Origin: Roseibium algicola
GTDB taxonomy: Bacteria > Pseudomonadota > Alphaproteobacteria > Rhizobiales > Stappiaceae
Direction of reading: 5' to 3'
Assembly: GCF_001999245.1 (NCBI RefSeq)
Contig: NZ_CP019630.1
Span: forward strand, 5,299,001 to 5,363,000
DNA: 64,000 bases
Part shown: piece after piece, positions 1 through 9,019 of the stretch
How the letters are laid out: each line of letters begins with the position of its first letter
Numbering within the stretch: the first letter of the stretch is position 1
Made by a program: the position numbers and the translations under genes
Notes under the pieces: generated by a model
What the model saw: the letters and a program-made list of their open reading frames with translations, nothing else
Told to the model about the DNA's origin: nothing
Database searches by the model: none

Positions 1-339
1 GCGGATAATTCCGGCGCTCGTCGTGTCATGTGCATCAAAGTGCTCGGCGGCTCCAAGCGTAAATATGCCCAGGTAGGCGACATCATCGTCGTCTCCGTGA
101 AAGAGGCAATTCCGCGGGGCCGCGTTAAGAAGGGCGACGTGATGAAGGCTGTCGTCGTGCGCACGGCAAAGGATATCCGCCGTCCCGATGGCAGCGTGAT
201 CCGGTTCGACCGCAATGCGGCCGTGCTGGTCAACAACAACAAGGAGCCGATCGGCACCCGTATCTTCGGACCGGTACCGCGTGAACTCCGTGCAAAGAAC
301 CATATGAAAATCATTTCGCTCGCGCCGGAGGTGCTCTGA
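1..339 (+). CDS. rplN: 50S ribosomal protein L14 (5' end cut by window edge)
   Basis: L14 binds 23S rRNA at the subunit interface of the large ribosomal subunit. The reading frame is open from base 1 ([10 protein letters not shown]), so the Met codon at 28 is internal and not the start. The 112 residues present match L14 from about residue 11 of its usual 122, leaving roughly ten N-terminal residues outside the window. The conserved KEAIPRG and [15 protein letters not shown] stretches and the C-terminus ISLAPEVL are visible. The stop overlaps the rplX start (ATGA), the usual translational coupling in the spc operon. Confidence 0.98.
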   Translation, partial: ADNSGARRVMCIKVLGGSKRKYAQVGDIIVVSVKEAIPRGRVKKGDVMKAVVVRTAKDIRRPDGSVIRFDRNAAVLVNNNKEPIGTRIFGPVPRELRAKNHMKIISLAPEVL

Positions 340-656
340 TGGCTGCGAAAATTAAAAAAGGCGACACGGTGGTTGTGCTGACCGGCCGTGACAAGGGTAA
401 GTCCGGCGAAGTCATCCAGATGCTGCCGGCTGACAACAAGGCCCTGGTCCGCGGCATCAACATGGTTCGCCGCCACCAGAAGCAGACCCAGACGCAGGAA
501 GCAGGCATCGTGGCCAAGGAGGCCCCGATTCACCTTTCCAACGTTGCACTGGCCGATCCGAAGGACGGCAAGGCGACCCGCGTCGGCTTCAAAGTGCAGG
601 ACGATGGCACCAAGGTCCGTGTGGCCAAGCGTTCGGGAGACCTGATCGATGGCTGA
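339..656 (+). CDS. rplX: 50S ribosomal protein L24
   Basis: L24 is an early assembly initiator protein of the large subunit and lies near the peptide exit tunnel. The 105-residue product has the N-terminal KOW motif ([18 protein letters not shown]) followed by the conserved [11 protein letters not shown] and [11 protein letters not shown] segments, and its length is normal for the family. Its start overlaps the rplN stop and its 3' end overlaps rplE by 8 bases, so the three genes are tightly coupled. This is the standard gene order L14-L24-L5. I see nothing unusual in it. Confidence 0.98.
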   Translation: MAAKIKKGDTVVVLTGRDKGKSGEVIQMLPADNKALVRGINMVRRHQKQTQTQEAGIVAKEAPIHLSNVALADPKDGKATRVGFKVQDDGTKVRVAKRSGDLIDG

Positions 657-1206
657 GACCACTAACGTGCCGCGTCTCAAGACGCATTATGACGAAGTTG
701 TGCGCAAGCAGCTTCTGGAGAAGTTCCAGTACAAGAACGTCATGCAGGTTCCGCAGCTGGAAAAGATTGTCCTCAACGTCGGTGTCGGCGAAGCGGTCAG
801 CGATTCCAAGAAGGCGCGTATCGCAGCTGACGACCTGGCACTGATTGCCGGTCAGAAGCCGGTGATCACCAAGGCGAAAAAGTCGATCGCAACCTTCAAG
901 GTTCGCGAAGGCATGCCGCTTGGTGCAAAGGTTACCCTGCGCCGCCAGCAGATGTTCGAATTCCTGGACCGTCTGATCACCATCGCGCTGCCGCGCGTAC
1001 GTGACTTCCGTGGTCTGAACCCGAAGAGCTTCGACGGTCGCGGCAACTACGCCATGGGTATCAAAGAACACATCGTGTTCCCGGAAATCGAGTACGACAA
1101 GGTCGACCAGATCTGGGGCATGGACGTGATCATCTGCACCACGGCGCCGAATGACGACGAAGCACGCGAGCTTCTGCGCGCGTTCAACTTCCCGTTCACG
1201 AAGTAA
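649..1206 (+). CDS. rplE: 50S ribosomal protein L5
   Basis: L5 binds 5S rRNA and forms part of the central protuberance and inter-subunit bridge. The 185-residue product is of normal length and shows the family signature regions [27 protein letters not shown] and [14 protein letters not shown]. The start codon lies inside the last codons of rplX, an 8-base overlap that implies translational coupling. The gene continues the spc operon order, followed 21 bases later by rpsN. It is not a candidate for any other function. Confidence 0.98.
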   Translation: MAETTNVPRLKTHYDEVVRKQLLEKFQYKNVMQVPQLEKIVLNVGVGEAVSDSKKARIAADDLALIAGQKPVITKAKKSIATFKVREGMPLGAKVTLRRQQMFEFLDRLITIALPRVRDFRGLNPKSFDGRGNYAMGIKEHIVFPEIEYDKVDQIWGMDVIICTTAPNDDEARELLRAFNFPFTK

Positions 1207-1227
1207 CGGGCAAGGAAGGGATCGACG

Positions 1228-1533
1228 ATGGCGAAGAAAAGCGCAATCGAGAAGAACAAGCGCCGCGAGAAGCTTGTAAAGAAATACGCTGAGAAGCGCG
1301 CTGCCCTGAAGGCACTGGCTAAAGATGAAAGCCTGTCCCTGGAAGAGCGGTACAACGCACGCCTGAAGCTGGCAAAATTGCCGCGGAATTCCGCGCCGAA
1401 CCGCGTTCGCAATCGTTGCGAAGTGTCCGGCCGTCCGCGCGGTTTTTACCGCAAGCTGAAGATGTCGCGTATTGCGCTTCGTGAACTGGGCTCCCTGGGT
1501 AAGATCCCGGGCCTGGTCAAGTCGAGCTGGTAA
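1228..1533 (+). CDS. rpsN: 30S ribosomal protein S14, zinc-independent form
   Basis: S14 is a small-subunit head protein needed for late 30S assembly. The 101-residue length and the absence of the paired CxxC zinc-ribbon motifs mark it as the longer, zinc-independent (C-minus) form usual in Proteobacteria; the only cysteine seen is in [12 protein letters not shown]. The conserved C-terminal sequence [20 protein letters not shown] is present. A GGAAGG ribosome binding site precedes the ATG. It lies between rplE and rpsH as expected. Confidence 0.97.
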   Translation: MAKKSAIEKNKRREKLVKKYAEKRAALKALAKDESLSLEERYNARLKLAKLPRNSAPNRVRNRCEVSGRPRGFYRKLKMSRIALRELGSLGKIPGLVKSSW

Positions 1534-1545
1534 GGAGAAACTCCG

Positions 1546-1944
1546 ATGGCAATTTCTGATCCGTTGGGGGATATGCTGACCCGCATTCGCAACGCGCAGA
1601 TGCGTCGCAAGAACAAGGTCAGTTCACCAAATTCCAAATTGCGCGCACATGTACTTGATGTGCTCGCAAAAGAGGGGTACATCCGTGGCTACACCACGGT
1701 TGAATACGAGGGCGGTAAGTCCGAGTTGGAAATCGAACTGAAGTATTTCGACGGTGAACCGGTTATCCGCACGATTGAACGTGTGTCCAAGCCGGGCCGC
1801 CGCGTGTACTCGTCGGTGAAAAACATCCCGCATGTCTCTAATGGCCTGGGCGTGTCGATCATTTCGACTCCGCGTGGTGTCATGAGCGACCATCAGGCGC
1901 GGGACGAAAACGTAGGTGGTGAGGTTCTTTGCCGCGTCTTCTGA
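1546..1944 (+). CDS. rpsH: 30S ribosomal protein S8
   Basis: S8 binds the central domain of 16S rRNA and in many bacteria also represses the spc operon by binding its mRNA. The 132-residue product begins [16 protein letters not shown] and contains the C-terminal family signature [20 protein letters not shown] and ends GGEVLCRVF. Length is normal. A GGAG Shine-Dalgarno lies a few bases before the ATG and just after the rpsN stop. I did not try to locate an S8-binding mRNA structure. Confidence 0.98.
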   Translation: MAISDPLGDMLTRIRNAQMRRKNKVSSPNSKLRAHVLDVLAKEGYIRGYTTVEYEGGKSELEIELKYFDGEPVIRTIERVSKPGRRVYSSVKNIPHVSNGLGVSIISTPRGVMSDHQARDENVGGEVLCRVF

Positions 1945-1985
1945 TGCGGCATCCTCACTTTTAAAACAACGACAAGGTTGGTCAT

Positions 1986-2519
1986 ATGTCTCGTATTGGC
2001 AAAAAGCCAGTCCCCGTGCCAAGCGGGGTAACGGCATCGATCGACGGTCAGACTGTTACGATCAAGGGCCCGAAAGGCGAAAAGTCTTTCGTGCTCAATG
2101 ATCTTGTTCTGGCCGAAATGACGGATGATGGGATCAAAATCGATCCGTGCAACAGCTCCAAGCCGGCTCGCTCCATGTGGGGCATGAGCCGCACCATGGT
2201 CGCGAACCTGATCACTGGCGTAACCGAGGGCTTCAAGAAAGACCTCGCCATCACCGGTGTCGGTTATCGCGCTCAGGTCCAGGGCAAGAACCTTCAGCTG
2301 GCGCTCGGTTTCTCTCATGACGTTGTCTATCCGATCCCGGATGGTATCGATATCGTGTGCCCGAAACCCACGGAAATCAACATCACCGGTACCGACAAAC
2401 AGCGCGTCGGTCAGGTTGCAGCTGAAATTCGTGAATTCCGCCCGCCGGAGCCCTACAAGGGCAAAGGCGTTCGTTATGCAGGCGAGTTCATCGTCCGCAA
2501 AGAAGGCAAGAAGAAGTAA
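1986..2519 (+). CDS. rplF: 50S ribosomal protein L6
   Basis: L6 is a large-subunit protein near the factor-binding site. The 177-residue product starts [14 protein letters not shown] and ends with the family signature [15 protein letters not shown] followed by a basic tail (RKEGKKK). Length is typical. It is preceded by a 41-base gap after rpsH and followed 12 bases later by rplR. No anomaly is visible. Confidence 0.98.
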   Translation: MSRIGKKPVPVPSGVTASIDGQTVTIKGPKGEKSFVLNDLVLAEMTDDGIKIDPCNSSKPARSMWGMSRTMVANLITGVTEGFKKDLAITGVGYRAQVQGKNLQLALGFSHDVVYPIPDGIDIVCPKPTEINITGTDKQRVGQVAAEIREFRPPEPYKGKGVRYAGEFIVRKEGKKK

Positions 2520-2531
2520 CGGACCCAGATC

Positions 2532-2894
2532 ATGGCGAACAGCAAACAAGCTTTCGAGCGCCGCCGCGATCGCGTGCGCCGTTCGATTCAGAAAGCCGCG
2601 AACGGTCGTCCGCGCCTTTCTGTCTTCCGCTCGTCGAAGCAGATCTACGCCCAGATCATCGACGATGCGAAGGGACATACGATTGTCTCTGCTTCAACGA
2701 TCGAAACAGATCTCAAGAGCAGCCTGAAAACGGGCGCCGACGTCGCTGCAGCCGCAGCCGTTGGCAAGCTTGTCGCCGAGCGTGCTGCTGCCGCTGGCGT
2801 AAAGCAGGTCGTGTTCGACCGTGGCGGGTACCAGTATCATGGGCGCGTAAAAGCGCTTGCTGATGCAGCCCGTGAAGGTGGACTTGAATTCTGA
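2532..2894 (+). CDS. rplR: 50S ribosomal protein L18
   Basis: L18 binds 5S rRNA together with L5 and mediates its attachment to the large subunit. The 120-residue protein has the basic N-terminus ([20 protein letters not shown]), the [18 protein letters not shown] segment, and the C-terminal [26 protein letters not shown] typical of the family, seen here in pieces along the chain. Length is normal. It sits between rplF and rpsE in conserved order. Confidence 0.98.
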   Translation: MANSKQAFERRRDRVRRSIQKAANGRPRLSVFRSSKQIYAQIIDDAKGHTIVSASTIETDLKSSLKTGADVAAAAAVGKLVAERAAAAGVKQVVFDRGGYQYHGRVKALADAAREGGLEF

Positions 2895-2935
2895 CCAGCG
2901 CCCGTTGGCGCTCTTAAGAACGGAAGACGTATAAT

Positions 2936-3502
2936 ATGGCGAGACAAGAAAATCGCGATCGCGACGAGCGAGACAGCGAATTCGTCGACAAGCTCGTTCA
3001 CATCAACCGCGTTGCGAAAGTGGTCAAGGGTGGCCGTCGTTTCGGCTTCGCAGCACTCGTTGTGGTTGGTGACCAGAAGGGCCGCGTCGGCTTCGGTCAT
3101 GGCAAGGCGCGTGAAGTGCCGGAAGCCATCCGTAAGGCAACTGAAGCAGCAAAGCGCACGATGATCCGTGTACCGCTTCGCGAAGGCCGGACCCTCCACC
3201 ACGATGTGGAAGGCCGTCACGGCGCTGGCAAGGTTCTGCTTCGTGCAGCTCCGGCCGGTACCGGTATCATCGCAGGCGGTCCGATGCGTGCCGTTTTCGA
3301 AACGCTCGGCGTCCAGGACGTTGTGGCCAAGTCTCTGGGGACTTCCAACCCCTACAACATGGTGCGTGCAACTTTTGCTGCGCTGACCAAGGAAGACAGC
3401 CCGCGTTCCGTCGCTGCCCGCCGTGGCCTGAAGGTCTCTGTGCTGCAGTCCCGCCGTCGTGACAACAACGATGAGGCGGCTTCGGCTGCCGCTGAGGCTT
3501 GA
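2936..3502 (+). CDS. rpsE: 30S ribosomal protein S5
   Basis: S5 lies at the mRNA entry side of the small subunit and contributes to decoding accuracy. The 188-residue product contains the S5 double-stranded RNA-binding signature ([18 protein letters not shown] and [17 protein letters not shown]) and the C-domain [20 protein letters not shown]. It ends in an acidic alanine-rich tail ([12 protein letters not shown]), common in alphaproteobacterial S5. A GGAAGACG stretch precedes the ATG. Confidence 0.98.
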   Translation: MARQENRDRDERDSEFVDKLVHINRVAKVVKGGRRFGFAALVVVGDQKGRVGFGHGKAREVPEAIRKATEAAKRTMIRVPLREGRTLHHDVEGRHGAGKVLLRAAPAGTGIIAGGPMRAVFETLGVQDVVAKSLGTSNPYNMVRATFAALTKEDSPRSVAARRGLKVSVLQSRRRDNNDEAASAAAEA

Positions 3503-3543
3503 CCTTAGCGGCTCCGGTCCCCAGCTGAGAGAGGGTATGTTCC

Positions 3544-3741
3544 ATGGCGAACACCGAAAAGACTGTCACGGTCGAACAGATCGGCAGCCCGCTGCGCCGT
3601 CCTAAGGACCAGCGCGCGACGCTCGTCGGTCTCGGCCTGAACAAGATGCACCGCCGTTCCACACTGAAGGATACTCCTGAAGTGCGCGGCATGATCAATA
3701 AGGTCCAGCATCTCGTTCGCGTCGTCGAAGACAACGCGTAA
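3544..3741 (+). CDS. rpmD: 50S ribosomal protein L30
   Basis: L30 is a small large-subunit protein. The 65-residue product contains the diagnostic [20 protein letters not shown] region and the [20 protein letters not shown] segment. The length is normal for the bacterial short form. It lies between rpsE and rplO as in other proteobacterial spc operons, with an AGAGAGGG ribosome binding site about ten bases upstream. Confidence 0.97.
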   Translation: MANTEKTVTVEQIGSPLRRPKDQRATLVGLGLNKMHRRSTLKDTPEVRGMINKVQHLVRVVEDNA

Positions 3742-3764
3742 GAACGGGGTGAGGAGAAACGAAC

Positions 3765-4232
3765 ATGAAGCTCAATGAACTTCGTGACAACGAAGGTGCC
3801 GTAAAAGACCGCATGCGTGTGGCTCGTGGCATCGGGTCCGGCAAGGGCAAGACTGGTGGCCGTGGTGTCAAAGGTCAGAAGTCCCGTTCCGGCGTTGCCA
3901 TCAAAGGCTTTGAAGGCGGTCAGATGCCGCTTCACCGCCGTCTGCCGAAGCGCGGCTTCACGAACATTTTTGCCAAGGACTACAACACTGTGTCCGTTGG
4001 CCGTGTTCAGAAGGCGATTGATGCAGGCAAGCTGAATGCGTCCGAGACGGTTACCGTCGAAGCGCTGAAGGCAGCAGGCGTTGTCAAGCGGGTCCGTGAC
4101 GGTGTGCGCATCGTTGCCAACGGTGAACTCACCACTGCAGTGACCTTTGAAGTTGCCGGTGCCTCCAAGGGCGCTATCGCAGCGATCGAAAAAGCAGGCG
4201 GCAAGGTTGCCGTTCTGGGAGCTCAGGCTTAA
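3765..4232 (+). CDS. rplO: 50S ribosomal protein L15
   Basis: L15 is a late assembly protein of the large subunit. The 155-residue product starts [19 protein letters not shown] and carries the glycine/lysine-rich loop [20 protein letters not shown] that threads into 23S rRNA, followed by [31 protein letters not shown] ribosome binding site precedes the ATG. It is immediately followed by secY, the standard arrangement. Confidence 0.98.
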   Translation: MKLNELRDNEGAVKDRMRVARGIGSGKGKTGGRGVKGQKSRSGVAIKGFEGGQMPLHRRLPKRGFTNIFAKDYNTVSVGRVQKAIDAGKLNASETVTVEALKAAGVVKRVRDGVRIVANGELTTAVTFEVAGASKGAIAAIEKAGGKVAVLGAQA

Positions 4233-4279
4233 CAGCCTGGGCTTCACCCATTTCTTGGGCAAGCATTCCGGAGTAGGGC

Positions 4280-5611
4280 ATGGCATCGGCCGCCGAGCAA
4301 CTGGCGTCAAATCTCAATTTCTCAGCTTTCGCCAAGGCTGAAGAACTCAAAAAGCGCATCTGGTTCACACTGGGGGCGCTTTTGGTTTATCGACTGGGCA
4401 CTTACATTCCCTTGCCCGGCATCAATCCGGACGCCTTTGCGCAGGCCTTCAATCAGGCCCAGTCCGGCATCATCGGCATGTTCAACATGTTTGCCGGCGG
4501 TGCTGTCGAGCGCATGGCGATCTTCGCTCTCGGCATTATGCCGTATATTTCCGCCTCCATTATCATGCAGCTCATGACGACCGTCGTACCGACGCTCGAG
4601 CAGATGAAGAAGGAAGGCGAGCAGGGCCGCAAGGTCATCAACCAGTACACGCGCTACGGTACTGTAATCCTGGCGGCTTTCCAGGCTTACGGTATCGCAG
4701 TCGGTCTGGAAGGAGCGACCAATGTGGTCGCCGATCCGGGCTGGTTTTTCCGCGCATCAACTGTCCTGACGCTTGTCGGCGGTACCATGTTCCTGATGTG
4801 GCTCGGTGAGCAGATCACATCGCGCGGTATCGGTAACGGTATTTCGCTGATCATCTTTGCCGGCATTGTCGCCGGTCTGCCGGTCGCGCTGGTCAATGTG
4901 CTTGAACTCGGTCGCCAGGGCTCGATGTCGACGATCCTGATTCTCGGCATCCTGATACTGGCTGTTGTGGTGATCGCACTGATCGTGTTCATGGAACGGG
5001 CTCAGCGCAGACTGCTGATTCAGTATCCTAAGCGCCAGATGGGCAATCGAATGTTCGAGGGCAACACCTCGTTCCTGCCGCTCAAGCTCAATACTGCCGG
5101 TGTGATTCCGCCGATCTTCGCTTCTTCCCTCCTGCTGGTTCCTGCCACCATTGGCGGCTTCAGTCAGGGTTCGGGCAATGAGTGGCTGACGTATATCACT
5201 GCGGCGCTTGGTCACGGCCAGCCGTTATTCATGGTGTTCTACGCAGCGATGATCGTGTTCTTCTGTTTCTTCTATACCGCGATCGTTTTCAATCCGAGCG
5301 ACACTGCGGACAACCTGAAGAAACACGGCGGTTTCATTCCCGGAATCCGTCCCGGCGAGCGTACAGCGCAGTATATCGACTACGTTCTGACGCGCATTAC
5401 GGTGGTCGGTGCAATTTACATCACCGTCGTTTGTCTATTACCCGAATTCCTTATTTCGGCGACAGGCGTTCCGTTCTATTTCGGTGGCACCTCTTTGTTG
5501 ATTGTCGTAAGCGTGACGATGGATACCGTGTCACAGATCCAGGGGCATTTGCTTGCGCACCAATATGAGGGTCTGGTGAAAAAAGCGAAATTAAGTGGGA
5601 GGCGTCGATGA
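4280..5611 (+). CDS. secY: Protein translocase subunit SecY
   Basis: SecY forms the protein-conducting channel of the SecYEG translocon in the inner membrane. The 443-residue product has about ten hydrophobic segments. Recognisable family regions include [13 protein letters not shown] after the first helix, the plug-region [22 protein letters not shown], and the large cytoplasmic loop [13 protein letters not shown]. It ends in the basic tail [10 protein letters not shown]. Its stop codon overlaps the adk start by four bases, so the two genes are translationally coupled. Confidence 0.98.
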   Translation: MASAAEQLASNLNFSAFAKAEELKKRIWFTLGALLVYRLGTYIPLPGINPDAFAQAFNQAQSGIIGMFNMFAGGAVERMAIFALGIMPYISASIIMQLMTTVVPTLEQMKKEGEQGRKVINQYTRYGTVILAAFQAYGIAVGLEGATNVVADPGWFFRASTVLTLVGGTMFLMWLGEQITSRGIGNGISLIIFAGIVAGLPVALVNVLELGRQGSMSTILILGILILAVVVIALIVFMERAQRRLLIQYPKRQMGNRMFEGNTSFLPLKLNTAGVIPPIFASSLLLVPATIGGFSQGSGNEWLTYITAALGHGQPLFMVFYAAMIVFFCFFYTAIVFNPSDTADNLKKHGGFIPGIRPGERTAQYIDYVLTRITVVGAIYITVVCLLPEFLISATGVPFYFGGTSLLIVVSVTMDTVSQIQGHLLAHQYEGLVKKAKLSGRRR

Positions 5612-6204
5612 GGCTTATTCTGGTTGGACCGCCAGGAGCGGGGAAGGGGACACAGGCCGCGCACCTCGTTGCGAAATACGCGATCCCGCAGCTCTCCACC
5701 GGAGACATGCTGCGGGCCGCAGTGGCCGCCCAGACCCCGGTAGGCGTTAAAGCCAAGGAAGTCATGGACGCAGGTGGTCTCGTGTCGGATGAGATCGTTG
5801 TCGGTATCATCCGCGATCGGATCGCCGAAGAAGATGCCAGGAACGGATTCATTCTTGATGGTTTTCCCCGCACGCTCGCCCAGGCCGAAGCGCTTGACGA
5901 GATGCTGGAAGCAAACAGCCTCAAGCTGAACGCCGTCATCGAACTGCGTGTCGACCAGTCGAAGCTGGTCGATCGGATCATCAAGCGCGCTGCTGATGCA
6001 CAGGCTGCGGGTCAGCCGGTGCGCAAGGACGATGATCCGGAAGTCTTCAAGCAACGCCTTGAAGCCTACAACCGCGATACCGCAGTTGTTGTGCCGTATT
6101 ACGAGAAGACAGGTCTTCTTTCCGTGATTGACGGCATGCAGTCCATTGATGAAGTAACGGCTTCAATAGATTCCGTTCTTCAAGGACTTGACGAAAAGGT
6201 TTAG
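5608..6204 (+). CDS. adk: Adenylate kinase
   Basis: Adenylate kinase interconverts ATP plus AMP with two ADP in the cytoplasm. The P-loop GPPGAGKGT is at residues 7-15, the AMP-binding STGDMLR follows, and the signature FILDGFPRT lies near residue 86. At 198 residues with no zinc-binding cysteine cluster it is the short-LID variant common in alphaproteobacteria, compared with about 214 residues for the long form. It overlaps secY by four bases. A terminator-like hairpin follows before rpsM. Confidence 0.97.
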   Translation: MRLILVGPPGAGKGTQAAHLVAKYAIPQLSTGDMLRAAVAAQTPVGVKAKEVMDAGGLVSDEIVVGIIRDRIAEEDARNGFILDGFPRTLAQAEALDEMLEANSLKLNAVIELRVDQSKLVDRIIKRAADAQAAGQPVRKDDDPEVFKQRLEAYNRDTAVVVPYYEKTGLLSVIDGMQSIDEVTASIDSVLQGLDEKV

Positions 6205-6272
6205 AGCCGTTAAACGACCCGCTCTACCTTACAGTTAAGCCGGTTCCATGTAAGTGGGGCCGGCATTCTCTG

Positions 6273-6295
6273 TGCCGGGGTTACCCCGGCATTTT
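6273..6295 (+). terminator. Rho-independent terminator or attenuator after adk
   Basis: A perfect 8-bp stem (TGCCGGGG / CCCCGGCA) with a three-base TTA loop is followed directly by TTTT. It lies 69 bases after the adk stop and about 90 bases before rpsM, where the spc portion of the superoperon ends and the alpha portion (S13, S11, alpha, L17) begins. It could end or attenuate upstream transcripts. The U-tract is short, so read-through is likely. Confidence 0.6.
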
Positions 6296-6383
6296 CGTAC
6301 CCGCAAGGGCCGGACTCCACCGGACGCGGGCATTACAACCTGCGGCAAGACCATGGTCTCGCTGCGTAATCATGGAGACGAAC

Positions 6384-6752
6384 GTGGCACGTATTGCTGG
6401 CGTTAACATCCCGACGAACAAGCGCGTTGTCATCGCGCTTCAGTATATTCACGGCATCGGCGCGAAGTTCGCGCAGGAAATCATCGAGAAGAACAACATC
6501 GATGCTGCCCGCCGTGTGAACGAGCTTTCCGACGCAGAAGTTCTGTCCATCCGCGAAACCATCGACCGCGATTACCTCGTTGAAGGTGACCTGCGTCGTG
6601 AGACCGCGATGAACATCAAGCGTCTGATGGACCTTGGCTGCTACCGCGGCCTGCGTCACCGTCGCGGCCTGCCGGTTCGCGGTCAGCGGACGCACACGAA
6701 CGCACGTACCCGCAAGGGTCCGGCTAAGCCAATCGCTGGTAAGAAGAAATAA
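6384..6752 (+). CDS. rpsM: 30S ribosomal protein S13 (GTG start)
   Basis: S13 is a small-subunit head protein contacting the large subunit and the P-site tRNA. I chose the GTG at 6384, giving 122 residues starting (M)[14 protein letters not shown], the normal S13 N-terminus and length. An in-frame ATG four codons upstream (6372) would add the atypical METN, and the GGAG at 6374-6377 that would be part of that ATGGAG is better read as the Shine-Dalgarno for the GTG. The family signature [20 protein letters not shown] and a basic C-terminus are present. First gene of the alpha segment. Confidence 0.96.
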   Translation: MARIAGVNIPTNKRVVIALQYIHGIGAKFAQEIIEKNNIDAARRVNELSDAEVLSIRETIDRDYLVEGDLRRETAMNIKRLMDLGCYRGLRHRRGLPVRGQRTHTNARTRKGPAKPIAGKKK

Positions 6753-6823
6753 TTACCCTGCCTCGATTGGTGGTGGAGCTGCCGGCATTACGGCAGTGAC
6801 GAGATCAAAACAAGGATAAGAGA

Positions 6824-7213
6824 ATGGCTAAAGACACGACGCGCGTGCGTCGCCGCGAACGCAAGAACATCTCTTCTGGCGTCGCGCATGTGAACTCCAC
6901 GTTCAACAACACCATGATCACGATCACCGACGCACAGGGCAACGCGATCTCCTGGTCGTCCGCCGGTGCACTCGGTTTCAAAGGTTCCCGTAAGTCCACT
7001 CCGTATGCTGCCCAGGTTGCTGCGGAAGACGCTGCGAAAAAAGCTGCCGAGCACGGCATGCGCACCCTGGAAGTGGAAGTGCGCGGTCCGGGTTCCGGTC
7101 GTGAATCTGCTCTGCGTGCCCTGCAGGCCGCCGGTTTCCTGATCACGTCCATCCGTGACGTGACGCCGATTCCGCACAACGGCTGCCGTCCGCGCAAGCG
7201 TCGCCGCGTCTAA
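6824..7213 (+). CDS. rpsK: 30S ribosomal protein S11
   Basis: S11 forms part of the small-subunit platform at the E site. The 129-residue product contains [20 protein letters not shown], the [23 protein letters not shown] region and the signature [18 protein letters not shown] at the C-terminus. Length is normal. An AAGGATAAGAGA ribosome binding site precedes the ATG. It lies between rpsM and rpoA, in the conserved order. Confidence 0.98.
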   Translation: MAKDTTRVRRRERKNISSGVAHVNSTFNNTMITITDAQGNAISWSSAGALGFKGSRKSTPYAAQVAAEDAAKKAAEHGMRTLEVEVRGPGSGRESALRALQAAGFLITSIRDVTPIPHNGCRPRKRRRV

Positions 7214-7303
7214 GGCTTCCCAGCTTTAGGTACTTGTTTCTCCAAATGGCAAAGAATGGCCTGGCGCTGATCCGCCGGGCGGGATAGCCGAAGGGACGAA
7301 AAC

Positions 7304-8326
7304 GTGACCATTCAAAAAAACTGGCAAGAACTGATCAAGCCGACCAAACTCGAGATCAAGCCGGGTGAAGACCCGCGCTTCTTGGCAACCGTCGTTGCCG
7401 AGCCGCTCGAGCGTGGCTACGGTCTGACCCTTGGCAACGCGCTGCGCCGTATCCTGCTGTCTTCTCTGCAGGGTGCCGCCGTGACTGCCGTTCAGATCGA
7501 TGGCGTTCTGCATGAGTTCTCGTCGATCCCGGGTGTCCGGGAAGATGTCACCGACATCGTGCTGAATATCAAGGAAATCGCCATCCGCATGGAAGGCGAG
7601 GGTCCCAAGCGCATGGTCGTGCGCAAACAGGGTCCGGGTGTTGTCACCGCCGGCGATATTCAGACTGTTGGCGACGTCGAGGTTCTCAATCCGGAACTGG
7701 TGCTCTGCACGCTGGATGAAGGCGCTGAAATCCGCATGGAATTCACCGTCAACACCGGCAAGGGCTACCATTCTTCCGATCGGAACCGTCCGGAAGATGC
7801 GCCGATTGGCCTGATCCCGGTCGACAGCCTCTACTCTCCGGTCAAGAAGGTCTCCTACAAGGTGGAAAACACCCGTGAAGGCCAGGTTCTTGACTATGAC
7901 AAGCTGACCCTGACTGTCGAAACCGATGGTTCCGTCAAGCCGGAAGACGCCGTGGCATTCGCTGCACGCATTCTGCAGGATCAGCTCTCCATCTTCGTCA
8001 ACTTCGAAGAGCCGCAGCGTGAAGTCGCCGAGGACAGCGTCCCGGAACTGGCTTTCAACCCTGCGCTTCTGAAGAAGGTCGACGAGCTGGAACTGTCTGT
8101 ACGGTCTGCAAACTGCCTGAAGAACGACAATATCGTGTATATTGGCGATCTCATTCAGAAGACCGAAGCGGAAATGCTGCGGACCCCGAATTTCGGCCGC
8201 AAGTCGCTGAACGAAATCAAGGAAGTTCTCGCCCAGATGGGTCTCCATCTCGGCATGGAAGTTGCCAACTGGCCGCCTGAGAACATCGATGATCTCGCCA
8301 AGCGCTACGAAGACCATCAGTACTAA
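7304..8326 (+). CDS. rpoA: RNA polymerase alpha subunit (GTG start)
   Basis: The alpha subunit dimerises to nucleate core RNA polymerase, and its C-terminal domain contacts UP elements and activators. The 340-residue product has an alpha-NTD (about residues 1-235, with [19 protein letters not shown]) and an alpha-CTD (about 260-325, with [16 protein letters not shown] and [13 protein letters not shown], which form the DNA-contacting helices). The start is a GTG 5 bases after an AAGGGACG ribosome binding site. It is followed by rplQ after 81 bases. Confidence 0.98.
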   Translation: MTIQKNWQELIKPTKLEIKPGEDPRFLATVVAEPLERGYGLTLGNALRRILLSSLQGAAVTAVQIDGVLHEFSSIPGVREDVTDIVLNIKEIAIRMEGEGPKRMVVRKQGPGVVTAGDIQTVGDVEVLNPELVLCTLDEGAEIRMEFTVNTGKGYHSSDRNRPEDAPIGLIPVDSLYSPVKKVSYKVENTREGQVLDYDKLTLTVETDGSVKPEDAVAFAARILQDQLSIFVNFEEPQREVAEDSVPELAFNPALLKKVDELELSVRSANCLKNDNIVYIGDLIQKTEAEMLRTPNFGRKSLNEIKEVLAQMGLHLGMEVANWPPENIDDLAKRYEDHQY

Positions 8327-8407
8327 GGGCGTACGCGTCCTGTGAGGATCAACCGGGCAAGAGTTCAACCAGAAGAACTGACTGCCTGAAAGAAAAAGGA
8401 GAGGGCC

Positions 8408-8833
8408 ATGCGCCACGGTAAATCCGGCCGCAAGCTCAACCGGACCTCTAGCCACCGTAAGGCTATGTTCGCGAACATGGCAGCGTCGCTGATCAAGCAC
8501 GAACAGATCGTAACGACCCTGCCGAAGGCTAAAGAAATGAAGCCGATCATCGACAAGCTCATCACCCTGGGCAAGCGCGGTGACCTGCATGCACGCCGCC
8601 AGGCCATTTCGCAGATTCGCGATGCGGCAATGGTTGCCAAGCTGTTCGAAACGCTCGGTGAGCGTTACAAGGACCGCAGCGGCGGTTACTCCCGCGTGCT
8701 GAAAGCCGGCTTCCGCTATGGCGACAACGCTCCGATGGCTGTCATCGAGCTGGTCGACCGTGATCCGGAAGCACGCGGTGCTGAAGACCGTGCTCGCGTT
8801 GAAGCTGAAGAAGCAGCTGAAAACGCAGCGTAA
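8408..8833 (+). CDS. rplQ: 50S ribosomal protein L17
   Basis: L17 is a large-subunit protein close to the tunnel exit. The 141-residue product begins [20 protein letters not shown] and contains the [15 protein letters not shown] region and the domain end [23 protein letters not shown]. It ends in a glutamate/alanine-rich tail, as in many alphaproteobacterial L17 proteins. An AAAGGAGAGGGCC ribosome binding site precedes the ATG. It is the last gene of the superoperon and is followed by a strong terminator. Confidence 0.98.
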   Translation: MRHGKSGRKLNRTSSHRKAMFANMAASLIKHEQIVTTLPKAKEMKPIIDKLITLGKRGDLHARRQAISQIRDAAMVAKLFETLGERYKDRSGGYSRVLKAGFRYGDNAPMAVIELVDRDPEARGAEDRARVEAEEAAENAA

Positions 8834-8856
8834 TAATTGCCTAAATGGCAATCGGG

Positions 8857-8886
8857 AAAGGCGGGCAGATTTGCCCGCCTTTTTTT
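8857..8886 (+). terminator. Rho-independent terminator of the ribosomal superoperon
   Basis: An 11-bp perfect stem (AAAGGCGGGCA / TGCCCGCCTTT) with a GATT loop runs into a tract of about seven T residues, 24 bases after the rplQ stop. It is a textbook intrinsic terminator and marks the end of the spc/alpha cluster. Confidence 0.92.
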
Positions 8887-9019
8887 GTTGTTTTAGTGAC
8901 TGTGCGCCTAAACGTATTCGTTTCGAATAATGAGACCGCAATTATCAATGATTTAAGGAAAACTGCCTAGCTTCTAGCCATGCCTCCTGGACTAGTGGGA
9001 GAGGCTGGGGAGATTTACT

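Noticed and set aside
7226..8941. A 571-codon open frame on the minus strand opposite rpoA and rplQ
   Set aside because: It is antisense to two certain ribosomal/transcription genes, has no ribosome binding site or recognisable domain, and reflects the GC-rich codon bias of the plus-strand genes.
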